Below are positions 1 through 8,300 of a DNA stretch of 26,468 bases, piece by piece. The notes beneath the pieces are model-generated. The model did not search any database and had not been told where the DNA came from. It saw only the letters and a list, made by a program, of their open reading frames with translations. Both the position numbers and the translations under genes were made by a program. The stretch comes from Polymyxa betae (lineage: Eukaryota; Endomyxa; Phytomyxea; Plasmodiophorida; Plasmodiophoridae), in contig RBZT01000464.1 of assembly GCA_003693705.1 (NCBI GenBank), forward strand, positions 1 through 26,468. Reading direction: 5' to 3'. The stretch's first letter is position 1; every line of letters starts with the position of its first letter.

Positions 1-35
1 AAAATGACAGATTAATTCCTTGTGACCTATATGCG

Positions 36-747
36 TTGCTGGTGTCTGAACTCGAAAAGAGTGGTCAAATCTTCTTCAATCGAAATCCTTCTTGGGCTCT
101 TCCCGCCTTCGTCGTCGACCAGTTCAAGAAGCCTCGGATGTTGGTCGACATGGTTCTTGCTAACAAGACTATGGTAAAAAATTACTTCCTCTGCCACATT
201 TACACACATTTGGCTGTCATTTAAAAGATTCTTCTGTTTATTTACTCTTGATTGTTTTAAGGGTTATTGGCAATTTTCAGTTACTGGCGATCTTGATTGT
301 CAAAGTTTTGTAACTCCTTTTGGCGTTTATACTCCCACTCGAATTTGCAAAGGCAATTGCAATGGCGTTTTTGCTCTTCAACGTGGCATGCTTGGATTTT
401 TTGGAGATTTGATTCCTAATCAATTATTAGTTTGTCTTAATGATTTGCTATTTTTTTATTCTCCTGACAAGTTGCTTTCTTTATTGAAAAAGGTTTTTGT
501 TCTTTGTCATGATTTCATTTTAAAATTGAGAGCTTCCAAATGTTGTTTTTTCAGCAATATCTATTCGTCGAAGGGAATCTCTCCTGATCCCAAGCGTAAT
601 CAAGCTCTTCAGAACTTCCCGGTTCCTGTTACCGCTGGAGAACTGATGCAGTTCGTCTGTGCTGCTACATGGTTGTCGTCGGCCATCCCTGATTTTACTC
701 GGAAATTAAAGCTGCTCAGTTACGTCAATTACTCGAAGAATGCTTGA
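36..747 (+). pseudogene. Gypsy-1 reverse transcriptase (broken, catalytic Asp replaced)
   Basis: Reverse transcriptase copies element RNA into DNA. At 36-224 the frame reads NPSWALPAFVV and RMLVDMVLANK, typical of the fingers region. At about 265-380 another frame gives GYWQFSVTG and TPFGVYTPTRI. The ORF at 388-747 continues with the palm. The catalytic motif, normally (Y/W)(V/I)DD followed by LL, reads CLNDLLFF here, so the first aspartate of the pair is Asn. The related Gypsy-3 copy in this window reads WVDDLLLH. The end of the ORF (NFPVPVTAGELMQFVCAATW) matches the RT/RNase H connection. A stop-containing gap at about 225-265 splits the domain. It is inactive as written. Confidence 0.85.
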
Positions 748-1391
748 AGAATCCCCCTGTTCGTTCGAAGAAGTTTGCATCCCGCATTGTGCTGTCGGAG
801 GTCGGCTGGAAACCTGAACATGATGAATCGTTGTCGACTATTGTCGACTCCATCAAAAATGCTGTTACGTTGGCGTATCCATCTGAAGATCTGGTCCCAT
901 GCCTCTTTACGAATGCTAGTAAGGATTTTTGGATGATGGTGATAACTCAAGTTTCGGTTCAGGATTTGCATCTACCATTTAAAGAGCAGTTTCATCAGCC
1001 GCTTGCTTTCTGCTCTGGCACTTTTAAAGGACCTTCCACAAACTGGTCTGTTCCTGAGAACGAAGCCTATCCCACTCAGTATGCTGTTCGTCGCTTTGAT
1101 TATCTTCTTTGTACCGGTAAACACCCGTTTCGTATTTTCACTGACCATCGAAATTTAGTATTTATCTATAATCCTGAAAGTGTATCTGTATTCCTTAACC
1201 GATATTCTCTGGACAAAGTCCATCGCTGGCGTCTCAATCTGGACGGTAAATCTTACTGCATTGAATCTATTTCTTGCGAGGACAATTTGTGGGTTGATAT
1301 TCACTCATGTTGGGGAGTTTCGGATTCTCAATCTGCTTTTCGTGTTTCCAGAACTGTTTTTTTCGTTCTCGTCTTGTTACGAATGCTATAG
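744..1391 (+). pseudogene. Gypsy-1 RNase H domain (degraded)
   Basis: RNase H removes the RNA strand of the RNA:DNA hybrid during reverse transcription. The 215-residue frame contains LFTNASKDFW (residues ~53-62), where this family normally has an Asp in a DAS motif, so the first catalytic acid is replaced by Asn. NWSVPENEAYP (residues ~99-109) covers the catalytic Glu region. FTDHRNLVFIYNP is the conserved segment that follows. WVDIHSCWG (residues ~186-194) corresponds to the WADLLSRWG end motif seen in Gypsy-5. The next domain, the integrase zinc finger, is in another frame. Confidence 0.82.
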
Positions 1392-1429
1392 TTCAGCCTT
1401 TGCAACAAACTGATTTCGTTTGGAATAGC

Positions 1430-2320
1430 TTTTCTGAAATTTCTTCCATTCAGTCTAATTATTTTTCTATTAATGATTATCGTCGTTACGTTTTTACTAT
1501 TGAGAATAAGGTTTATTTAACTCAATCTCGTAATATTTTCATTCCTCCTGATGCTTTTGAATTAATGTTTCGCATTTTGGTGATTTCACACTGTGGCCTT
1601 TCTGGACATCGAGGCATCAAAGCTACTTTATTTTCTATTCAGGAACGGTTTTACTGGAGCGGAAGATGTATTTTCTTTTTGTAAACAATGTCTGCACTGC
1701 ACTGTAAATCGAGGAGGTTAAGTTGCTCCACGTCCCTTTGGCCCGGCCTCCCATGCTGTTGTTCGCAACTCAGTGCTTCACTTCGATTATCTACAAATTG
1801 AAATATCTAGTAAGAAGCAATTTGAATACCTTTTCGTTGTTCGTGACGATTTATCATCGTTTGTTGAATCATTTCCTTTCTTAAACCCTACTGCGTCTTT
1901 TGCCGCTGAATGTTTGATTGATTGGATCACCCGAAATGGCATCCCTTCTATCTGTGTTTCTGATCGTGGCTCTAACTTTCTAAACTCTCTTATTGAAGAT
2001 TGTTTAAAATGCACAAATCATCATCATCTTTCTTGCTTACTGTCCTTGGTCTAATGGCACTATTGAAGTCAGTAATCGTCATATTTTGCATGTATTTCGT
2101 TTTTTAATTTCTGAATTTCGCCTTGACTTGGTTGATTGGCATATTCTTGTTCCTCTGATCCGATTTGCTTTGAACCATTCTACTGCACCTGATCGACCTG
2201 CTGCTGTTACCCAGTTTATGGGTCTACCTCCTCTCCGCTTGATGCCGTCTCCAATTCTCGAACGAAAGCTGTTGTTCCTGTACCGTAGATGCATATTCAA
2301 TTATAAGAGCTTGTATCTGA
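1430..2320 (+). pseudogene. Gypsy-1 integrase: zinc finger and core (multiple frames)
   Basis: Integrase inserts the cDNA into the host chromosome. The frame 1307-1684 holds the zinc-binding histidines (ISHCGLSGHRG, the HxxxxH arrangement). The paired cysteines follow in a shifted frame (CKQCLHC, ~1681-1702). The core starts at 1773 with LHFDYLQIEIS (first Asp), then VVRDDLSSFVESF and ICVSDRGSNFLNSLIEDC (second Asp). The Glu-bearing helix comes in another frame at about 2055-2090 (NGTIEVSNRHI). Further integrase sequence (WHILVPLIRFALNHST, 2086-2300) follows. There are at least four frame breaks, so it is non-functional. Confidence 0.82.
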
Positions 2321-2321
2321 C

Positions 2322-2770
2322 TTGCAAGCATCGCTTCTTCAATGGCATAAAGATGTTGATGAAACTCGGTCGTCACGACGTACTGCTGCTAATCGACGTC
2401 GTAAGGCAGTCCTGCCCAGCTTTTCTATCGGTGACTATGTTTTGGTTTCGAATGCATTAAAAGTTGATCGAAATAAGTTACATGTTCGTTGGGTTGGACC
2501 TTTTCAAATCGTGTCCGTCAAATCTGATCATGTTTCACTGTTCGAGATTTATTGTCTGCGTGATTTTTTGATTGTCATTGTTCTCGTCTTCGTCTTTATT
2601 CTGATTCTGAATTAAATGTTACCGAGGAGACTTTTAAACTATTTGCTCATGATGGTTATGGCTTTGAGATTAATGTTCTTTTTAATTCTCAAACTAATGA
2701 TTGGGAATTTTCATCTCGTGGTCTGGTATTGAATCTGCATAGAATACCTGGGAGCCGCTTTCGCAACTTT
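2322..2770 (+). pseudogene. Gypsy-1 integrase C-terminus and chromodomain-like tail
   Basis: The frame 2322-2615 contains KVDRNKLHVRWVGPFQIV, the GPY/F-type integrase C-terminal module. A shifted frame (~2590-2760) then reads LYSDSELNVTEETFKLF and YGFEINVLFNSQTNDWEF. This is collinear with the better preserved chromodomain tail of Gypsy-3 (12427-12660, minus strand). Chromodomains steer integration towards marked chromatin. Here the fold is probably lost: the usual hydrophobic and aromatic cage positions are only partly recognisable and the frame is broken at least twice. Confidence 0.72.
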
Positions 2771-2919
2771 TGAAGGACTGTCCCGTCTTCATCAAGCGCC
2801 ATCTCCGGCATGCAAAATTCTGTCCCCCTGAGTTACACTCTCTGCTCGACGTCAGACCTCATCGATTGTGTCCTGTCCGACACTGGATCAAGACTTTAAA
2901 CTGCCTCCTTCGATCCCCT

Positions 2920-3043
2920 CACCTCTATCTCCGACTCACCTCTATCTTCGCCTCACCCCTGTCTCCATCTCACCTCTATCTCCGTCTCACCTCTATCTCC
3001 GCCGCACCTCTATCTCCGTCTCACATCTTTTTTCGTCTCACCC
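2920..3043 (+). repeat. 17-bp pyrimidine-rich tandem repeat, about 7 copies
   Basis: Seven head-to-tail units starting at 2920, 2937, 2954, 2971, 2988, 3005 and 3022, with consensus CACCTCTATCTCCGTCT (17 bp). The sixth unit is identical to the fourth; others differ at one to six positions. A period of 17 is not a multiple of three, which explains the repeated SPTHLYLRLT-like strings in several frames here; they are not evidence of a protein. It lies between the Gypsy-1 pol end and the LTR-like stretch. Confidence 0.93.
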
Positions 3044-3336
3044 CAACAAAATGAAAATAACATAACAAAATAATAAAAAAGAAAAATTTACTACAACAAA
3101 AATATACCTATATCAAAACCACTGTCATCATTATTCATTCCTTCTCCCTACCACCTCTCCTTGCCTTTCTTATTTACATCCTACTATTCTCTCTCCTGCT
3201 CTGTTCCTGAAGTGTTCTTTCCTGTTCGTGGTGCTTGTGCTCATGCTGTCCCAACTTGGCGACCCTGGATCTATGCCATCTTCTTTTTCCTTCCTGCTCC
3301 AGTTCTAACTCGGTCTCGCCCAAATGAAGTGGGCGA
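3044..3336 (+). other. Non-coding stretch between Gypsy-1 pol and LTR-like sequence
   Basis: An A-rich tract (3050-3115) is followed by pyrimidine-rich sequence. Short ORFs here have no recognisable domain. The last 15 bases (3322-3336, AAATGAAGTGGGCGA) are purine-rich directly before a TGTGACG start, as expected for a polypurine tract before a 3' LTR. Nothing else is supported. Confidence 0.4.
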
Positions 3337-3505
3337 TGTGACGCGAAGTTTTTATTTTTACTTTTAATTGTTTATTCTGCTACTGATATTGGTTTCCCCC
3401 TTACCTCTCCGCGGACACCGCAACCGCTTCTCTTTCTAATAATACAGCGAGAGTTCGTTGTCTCTGTCTCAACAAGAGTCTATCTCGTCTCTCTTTCATC
3501 TCTCA
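3337..3505 (+). repeat. Candidate LTR (3' LTR of Gypsy-1, or part of another LTR)
   Basis: The stretch begins TGTGACGCGAAG after a purine-rich tract, contains AATAATA near 3438, and can be ended at a CA at 3504-3505. It is immediately followed by TTGGTCTTCCGACC (3512-3525), which looks like a primer binding site and would instead suggest a 5' LTR. No second copy is visible in the window, so the boundaries and ownership are inferred. Confidence 0.35.
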
Positions 3506-3524
3506 TTGTAATTGGTCTTCCGAC

Positions 3525-3600
3525 CCCCTGGTCGCCTTATATAGTTTCTCACGATTCTATCGATCACATCCTAAGCACTGACGCCAATCTGGACGTTCAG
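3525..3600 (+). promoter_or_regulatory. Leader of repeat block 1: TATA-like box and candidate 5' splice site
   Basis: TTATATAG at 3538-3545 lies ahead of GATCACATCCTAA (from 3562) and CTGGACGTTCAG (3589-3600), which is followed by GTCAGT, a plausible splice donor. The same layout recurs ahead of block 2: CATATAAT at 6264, GATCACTTCCTAA at 6286, CTGGACGTTCAG at 6313-6324. The distance from GATCAC to the CAG/GT point is 39 bases in both. This shared leader suggests a promoter and first exon, but no transcript evidence is available. Confidence 0.45.
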
Positions 3601-4775
3601 GTCAGTCTTCCGTTTTTTTTCTGGCTTTATACAAGTTTCATATGAAACGCACCGTTAGGGGATACACTTGTTGGCTGAATGGCCCCTCCAGGTCTGTGTG
3701 GCATTGCTGCTTGTTCTTTCATGAGATATACGTCTTAAACTGATTGTTCTCGTGTATAGGTCGGGGCGGTCTGGGTTCTTGCTGGCGATGTTGGCTTCGA
3801 ATCGGTACATTTTTCACTATCGGCTAGTGTGGATGCTGACACTTTCTGAAATTCTCTCTCTTCTCAGTTTAATAGCGCTCTAAAAGTTTAGTTTTTCAAT
3901 ATTTATAAAAGCAGTTGGCTGCTTTTAAGAATGCTTTTTCTGTTCATTTTCTTCGGTCTTGTCACAGGTGGACGAGTTTGATTTCACATTTCGGGGGCCA
4001 GACTAGCATTGCTTTTTGTTCAACCTATAGTTTGTGATGCCTGTGATGATTGATTTCGTGTATAGTTCGGGCGTCCGGAGTTTTCGTGCCAGTGATGGCA
4101 TCGAATCAAAGGTACTCTCTAAATGTTTTTATCTTCTAGGGTGGATGTTGCCCAATATTGAGATTGTTTCTCTCTTTCAGTTTAATAATGTTTTTAAACG
4201 TTTTCTGCAACGCTTAAATCAGTAGGTTGCTTTTACATATGCTTTTGTCTCTCTATTTCAAAGGATTTCGTCACTGATGGTTCGCACGATCTCTCCTTTT
4301 CGCTTGCAGGGCCTTCTGAGCCCATCTATCATTGCTGTTTGTTTATGCTACAGATTGCATACTTTGTGCTGACAACTCTCGTATATTGATCTGGGCGTCC
4401 CAAGTTTTCGTGGCGGTTATGGTGTCGAATCAAAAGTATTCCCAAATTCGTTTGAAAATTTTTTGGGTGGATGATGCCCAATTTTGAAATTTTCTCTTCT
4501 CAGTTTATTAATGCTTATAAATGTTGTCTTCAACTTGTAAATCTGTTGGTTGCTTTTACAAATGCTTTTGTCTTTTTATTTTTCTGGGTCTCGTCACTGA
4601 TGTGGCGCTCGATTTCTCCTTTTCGCTGGCAGGGCCTTCTGGTTTCATCTAACATTGCTGTTTGTTTATTTTAAAGTTTGCATACCATGTACTGATTGTT
4701 CCCAGGTATAGCTCGAGGCGGCCCGGGTTTTCGTGGCAGTGATCACATCGAATCAAAGGGGTATGTTAATGTAGT
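3562..4775 (+). repeat. Block 1 of a diverged ~323-bp tandem repeat (about 4 units)
   Basis: Units can be phased on a TCGAATC-type anchor at 3797, 4101, 4425 and 4748, giving spacings of 304, 324 and 323 bp. Each unit contains in order: a pyrimidine tract ending in CAG before TTTATTAATG or similar; a GTTGGCTGCTTTTA-like segment; (usually) CGCTTGCAGGGCCTTCTG; a CTGATTGTTCTCGTGTATAG-like segment; then a ~46-nt GC-richer core ending at the anchor and GTA. No long ORF spans the block. It stops at the Helitron 3' end near 4776. Confidence 0.88.
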
Positions 4776-4811
4776 CTAGGTTTCCCGTAGTCCGTTCGGA
4801 ATCGAACGGAC
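4776..4811 (-). other. Candidate Helitron 3' terminus: CTAG plus 9-bp hairpin
   Basis: GTCCGTTCG (4790-4798) and CGAACGGAC (4803-4811) form a perfect 9-bp stem with a 4-base loop. Ten bases further towards the element end lies CTAG (4776-4779). Canonical Helitrons end with a GC-rich hairpin about 10-12 nt before CTRR, so spacing and composition fit. The base after CTAG on the minus strand is A rather than the usual T. The adjacent repeat units carry a similar CTAGG, so the exact boundary is uncertain by a few bases. Confidence 0.55.
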
Positions 4812-4924
4812 GTTTGTTGCTAGTCCGAATCTTTTGCTCGTGCGCAGCTTGGTGTTTGGGCGGCGTTGTACGACGATGTTTTTTGTTAGCACGAAGGGTC
4901 CCCGTAGCATTACCGAAGCGTCGT

Positions 4925-5094
4925 ACCTCGCTCGATCACCGACCCGCTAACGCGGGTACCCTGGTGATGGGCTCACAGTTGTCACCCTCAGCGAAGCCAC
5001 CACTTACATCGCTCGATTACCTCGCTCGATCTCCGACCCGTTGACGCTGGTACCCCGGTGATGGGCTCACAGTTGTCACCCCCAACGAAGCCAC
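4925..5094 (-). repeat. Two direct copies of a 76-bp segment in the Helitron 3' region
   Basis: Copy 1 is 4925-5000 and copy 2 is 5019-5094 (period 94). Both start CCTCGCTCGATC (after one A) and end GAAGCCAC, with only a handful of substitutions between them. An extra partial TCGCTCGAT lies in the 18-bp spacer. The pair sits between the 3' hairpin and the end of the helicase reading frame, in what should be the non-coding tail of the element. Confidence 0.88.
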
Positions 5095-5549
5095 GGCCCA
5101 CTCGTAAATCTCCATAAAATTTGATGAATTTTCATTGTTCACACAGCATGTCCCAAGTTGGCAGAAACCGCTCGCAAAAAACGGGACTTTTTCAGTGATT
5201 TTTGAGCGAGAAACGTGATTGCACTCTCGATCGCTATAGCAGTCCGTTCGAGGCGTACTGGTCCGTGGCCGCCCGAGCGCGGTCCGTCCTCGGGTCGCAT
5301 GTCGAAGGATTCGGCGTCTGCTGGTTCGTCCTGGAACAAAGCACACGTCTGTGGTGATGATGATTACAATACCGTGCTTGTTTTTCTTTTTTTGTGTTTC
5401 GGTTGATAAGGACAAGGAGGTTAATCTTCGAAAGATGCGCGCGGACCACTGCGGCTGGGTTATCAATCCAGCCCCGGTGCGTGCCAGATTTCTACTGACT
5501 AAACCACCCCCTTTGTTTGGGTCGACGGGGAACGAACGACCCTGCAACT
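5095..5549 (-). other. Helitron 3' non-coding tail
   Basis: ORFs here on both strands (for example 5139-5339 and 5215-5406) show no recognisable domain and overlap each other. The stretch lies between the 76-bp duplication and the last recognisable helicase residues. I see no gene, hairpin array or further repeat. Confidence 0.5.
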
Positions 5550-5981
5550 TACAGGTTGCGGAACTGGCGGACAATGTCCGGGTAAACGACATTTCGGGCA
5601 TGGAACTGGCGCCGGCTGCAATCGAATGGAGCAAGGACATGGAGATTCTACGGACTGCCGACACGGGAAAGCGCCACGCAGAGCCGGCAATGCGAGAAGA
5701 CTTGGTCTTTTATGCAGATTCCAACCAAGGCTCTGCCCCTGCGCCTTGTTGATGGTCATGGCGAAGGCCGGCTTGATTGGGAATTGGCGGCGGCGGAACG
5801 CGATCGGGAACTGGGTGGGCGATGGTTTTAAACCCATTCGGGACAGGAAAACGGATTCTCCAGACCGTGTGCCGGTGACGATGCGGCATCGCAGGACGGT
5901 ATCGCGCACAGTCTCGATGATCAGTCTGGTTGCAGAGTCCGGCGTCCGGGTCGATATTGCGGATGAAAATCACGGACATGC
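5550..5981 (-). pseudogene. Helitron helicase, C-terminal part (motifs V-VI), frameshifted
   Basis: Helitron helicases are SF1 PIF1-like motors that unwind DNA during rolling-circle transposition. From 5981 downwards the minus strand reads MSVIFIRNIDPDAGLC (start of the C-terminal block). After a frameshift near 5932 it reads LIIETVRDTVLRCRIVTGTR, then RRRQFPIKPAFAMTINKAQG, ending in GQSL. The AFAMTINKAQGQS string is the conserved late helicase motif. A further frame change near 5735 leads into VAFPVSAVRRISM and MSFTRT, corresponding to the family's C-terminal end. The N-terminal part is at 8752-9892, beyond the insertion, and joins in frame at this point. Confidence 0.9.
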
Positions 5982-5982
5982 A

Positions 5983-5995
5983 CACCGGAACTGCG
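5983..5995 (+). repeat. Left terminal inverted repeat, 13 bp
   Basis: CACCGGAACTGCG, the perfect inverse of 8739-8751. The target duplication ATGC lies at 5978-5981, leaving one unmatched A (5982), or a 5-bp duplication with one mismatch. Confidence 0.8.
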
Positions 5996-6254
5996 CTTGT
6001 CTGCCCTGACATGCCTTTTCCTACGACATTCTGCCAAACGCAGCGGAAATATGCGTTTTGGATTGAAAACTGCAAAAAACATGCTTTTTGCCAAAAGTGC
6101 GCTTCGGAACCAGGATCAGCAATGTGAGACCATCCGCAAAAGTCTGCGTCTCTATCTTATTCTAACTGCGCTTTCATGCGAAATACAGATGCAATTTCTT
6201 GCAACGCAACATTTTTTATTTTAACTCCTTGTCAGTTCGAATCGCTCTTCTAAC

Positions 6255-6324
6255 CATTCTTGTCATATAATTTCTCTCTCCAACCGATCACTTCCTAAAC
6301 GTTGACTCCGACCTGGACGTTCAG
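6255..6324 (+). promoter_or_regulatory. Leader of repeat block 2: TATA-like box and candidate 5' splice site
   Basis: CATATAAT (6264-6271) precedes GATCACTTCCTAA (6286) and CTGGACGTTCAG (6313-6324), followed by GTCGTT. The arrangement, order and 39-base spacing match the leader at 3525-3600 ahead of block 1. Upstream of about 3525 and 6240 the two loci no longer align by eye, so the conserved piece starts at the presumed promoter. Confidence 0.45.
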
Positions 6325-8300
6325 GTCGTTCTTCAGGAGTGTTTTCAGTCTTTGTACCCGTTTTATATCAAAAACACATCGTTAGGACTTGTTGGCTGAG
6401 TGGCGCCCCCTGGTCTGTCTGACATTGCTGTTTGCTCTTTCATCAGTCATTACGTACGCCTCAGACTGATAATTCTCTGTATTATAGGTCGGGGCGGTCC
6501 GAGTTACTTGCAGACGATATTGGCTTCAGATCGGTAACAGTTTTCAGCAATCTTATCCGTTAGTTTGGATGCTGCCCATTTTCGAAATTCTATCTCATCT
6601 CAGTTTATTAATGTTTTTATAAGTTTTCGAAATTTATACAAACAGTTGGTTGCTTTAAAGAATGGGTTTTCTGAACCTTTTCTTCGGTCTTTTCTCTGAT
6701 GGGACGCAGATGATTCCATCTTTATGCTTGAAGGGCTTTCTGGGCCAGTATGGCATGACTGTTTGTTTGATCTGTAGTTTATATACACTGTGCTGATTGT
6801 TTTCGTGTACAGTTCTTGGTGGCCCGAGCTTTCGTGGCGATAATGGCGTCGAAACGAAGGTAACCTGTATATTTTTTTCGGCTAGGTGGATACTGCCCAT
6901 TTTCGAAGTTTGATCTTTTCTCAGTTTATTAATGTTTTTATAAGTTTTTTGAGTTTATTCAAACAGTTGGCTGCTTTTATGAATGCTTTTTCTGTACATG
7001 TTTTTCGGTCTCGCAGCTGATGGGACTCATATGATTGTAAATCCGTTTTCCTTGAAGTGCTTTTTGGGCCAGTATAGCACGACTGATTGTTCACTCTGCA
7101 GTTTGTATACAATGTACTGACTATTTTCGTGTATGGATCGGGGTGGCTCGAGCTTTTTTGGCGATAATGGTGCCGAAACGAAGGTAATCTGTAATCTGTA
7201 AATCTTTATCGGCAAGGCTGGTGCTGCCCATTTTTGAATTTTATCTGTTTTCAGTTCATTAATGCTTTTAAAGTTTTTCTGCATTTATTAAAGCAGTTGG
7301 CTGCTCATATGAATCTCTGATTGGATGTCTATGATTTCACATAGCTGGTTGCTTTTAGGAATGATTGTTTCTTTCGATTTTTTCGGTCTCGCCGCTGATG
7401 GGACGCCTATGTTTCTCCTTTCCGCTTGCAGGGCCTTCTGGGCCCATCTAACATAGTTTTTTGTTTGCACTATAGTTTGTATACCCTTCGCTGATCTTTC
7501 TCGTGTGTAGATTGGGGCGGATCGAGTGTTCGAGGCTGAAATAACATTGAATCGAAGGTATTCTAATTCTATTTTGTCGGCTAGGGTGGATGCTGCCCTT
7601 TTTAGTAATTTCTGTCTTTCAATTTATTATTGCTTTTGAAGATTTTCTGTATGTTTAAGAATTGTTAATTGCTTCTATGAATGCGTTTTCCTTTCTATAT
7701 TTTTGGCTCTCCTCGCTGATGGGAAGCACGAGATCTCATTTTCACCTGCAGGGCCTTCTTGACACTTCTAACATTTCTGCTAGTTTATTCTATTGTTTCT
7801 ATACACTGCACTGATTGCTCTCGCGTATAGATCATGGCGGTTCGTGTTTTGAAAACGATATTGGGGTCGAATTGAAGGTAAACTTGGTAATTTTATTCGG
7901 TTAGAATGGATGCTGCCCATTTGGAAATTTTCTCACTTCTCAGTGTATTGATGCTTTTTAAGGTGTTCTGCAATTGTTAGAATAGTTGGCTGTTTTTACG
8001 AATGCTCTTATCGTTCTATTTTTGGGTCGCTGATTGGACGCACGGTTTCTCCTTTTCGCTTGCAGGGCAGGGCGTTCCGGGCCCTTATATCATTTCAATT
8101 CGTTTATTTATATATTCTATAGATCTTTACCCTGTGCTAGCTGATTGTTCTCGTGCTAACGCTGTGGCCGCTCGCGTTTTCATAGCGATGTAATTATCGA
8201 ATCGATGGTAAACTTGCAAGATTTTTTCAGCAAGTGTGGATGCTGACCATTTATCAAATTTTCTCCCTTCTTAGTTTATTCATGCATTTAATTTCTTCCA
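6286..8300 (+). repeat. Block 2 of the ~323-bp tandem repeat (about 6 units)
   Basis: Anchors equivalent to TCGAATCGAAGGTA occur near 6526, 6849, 7172, 7548, 7867 and 8198, with spacings of about 323, 323, 376, 319 and 331 bp. The 376-bp unit carries an extra partial GTTGCTTTTA segment. Unit order is the same as in block 1: TTCTCAG-TTTATTAATG, AGTTGGCTGCTTTTA, TTGCAGGGCCTTCTGGGCC, CTGATTGTTCTCGTGTATAG, core, GTAA. Minus-strand ORFs at 6600-7284 resemble each other (KLIKTLIN endings) only because they lie on successive repeat units; the period is not a multiple of three, and I do not call them genes. Confidence 0.88.

Larger units (their letters stand above)
1..2770 (+). mobile_element. Gypsy-1: degraded Ty3/Gypsy chromovirus pol, truncated at left edge
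   Basis: Successive frames on the plus strand read, in order, reverse transcriptase, RNase H, integrase zinc finger, integrase core, integrase C-terminal barrel and a chromodomain-like tail. This is the Ty3/Gypsy pol order (RT-RH-IN). Gag, protease and the 5' LTR lie outside the window, if they survive. Frames change repeatedly (near 225, 735, 1390, 1685, 2055 and 2320) and contain stops, so no intact polyprotein can be made. The sequence is AT-rich, unlike the GC-rich Helitron at 4.8-11.3 kb. A candidate LTR lies at 3337-3505. Confidence 0.9.

Noticed and set aside
2920-3043. CRISPR array
   Set aside because: Units are contiguous 17-mers without spacers and the genome is eukaryotic.
2770-3065. 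ORFs with repeated SPTHLYLRLT-type peptides
   Set aside because: They are translations of the 17-bp minisatellite in overlapping frames and have no start context or domain.
5017-5664. 215-codon minus-strand ORF as a separate gene
   Set aside because: Its first ~40 codons are the Helitron helicase C-terminus in a shifted frame; the remainder runs through non-coding tail and repeats.
6600-7284. Paired minus-strand ORFs with similar ends (KLIKTLIN), as a possible small gene family
   Set aside because: They lie on successive ~323-bp units. The similarity follows from the DNA repeat, and the period is not a multiple of three.
3797-8210. tRNA or 5S rRNA genes suggested by the recurring TCGAATC motif
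   Set aside because: No acceptor stem, anticodon arm or A box could be paired around the motif; only a B-box-like fragment is present.
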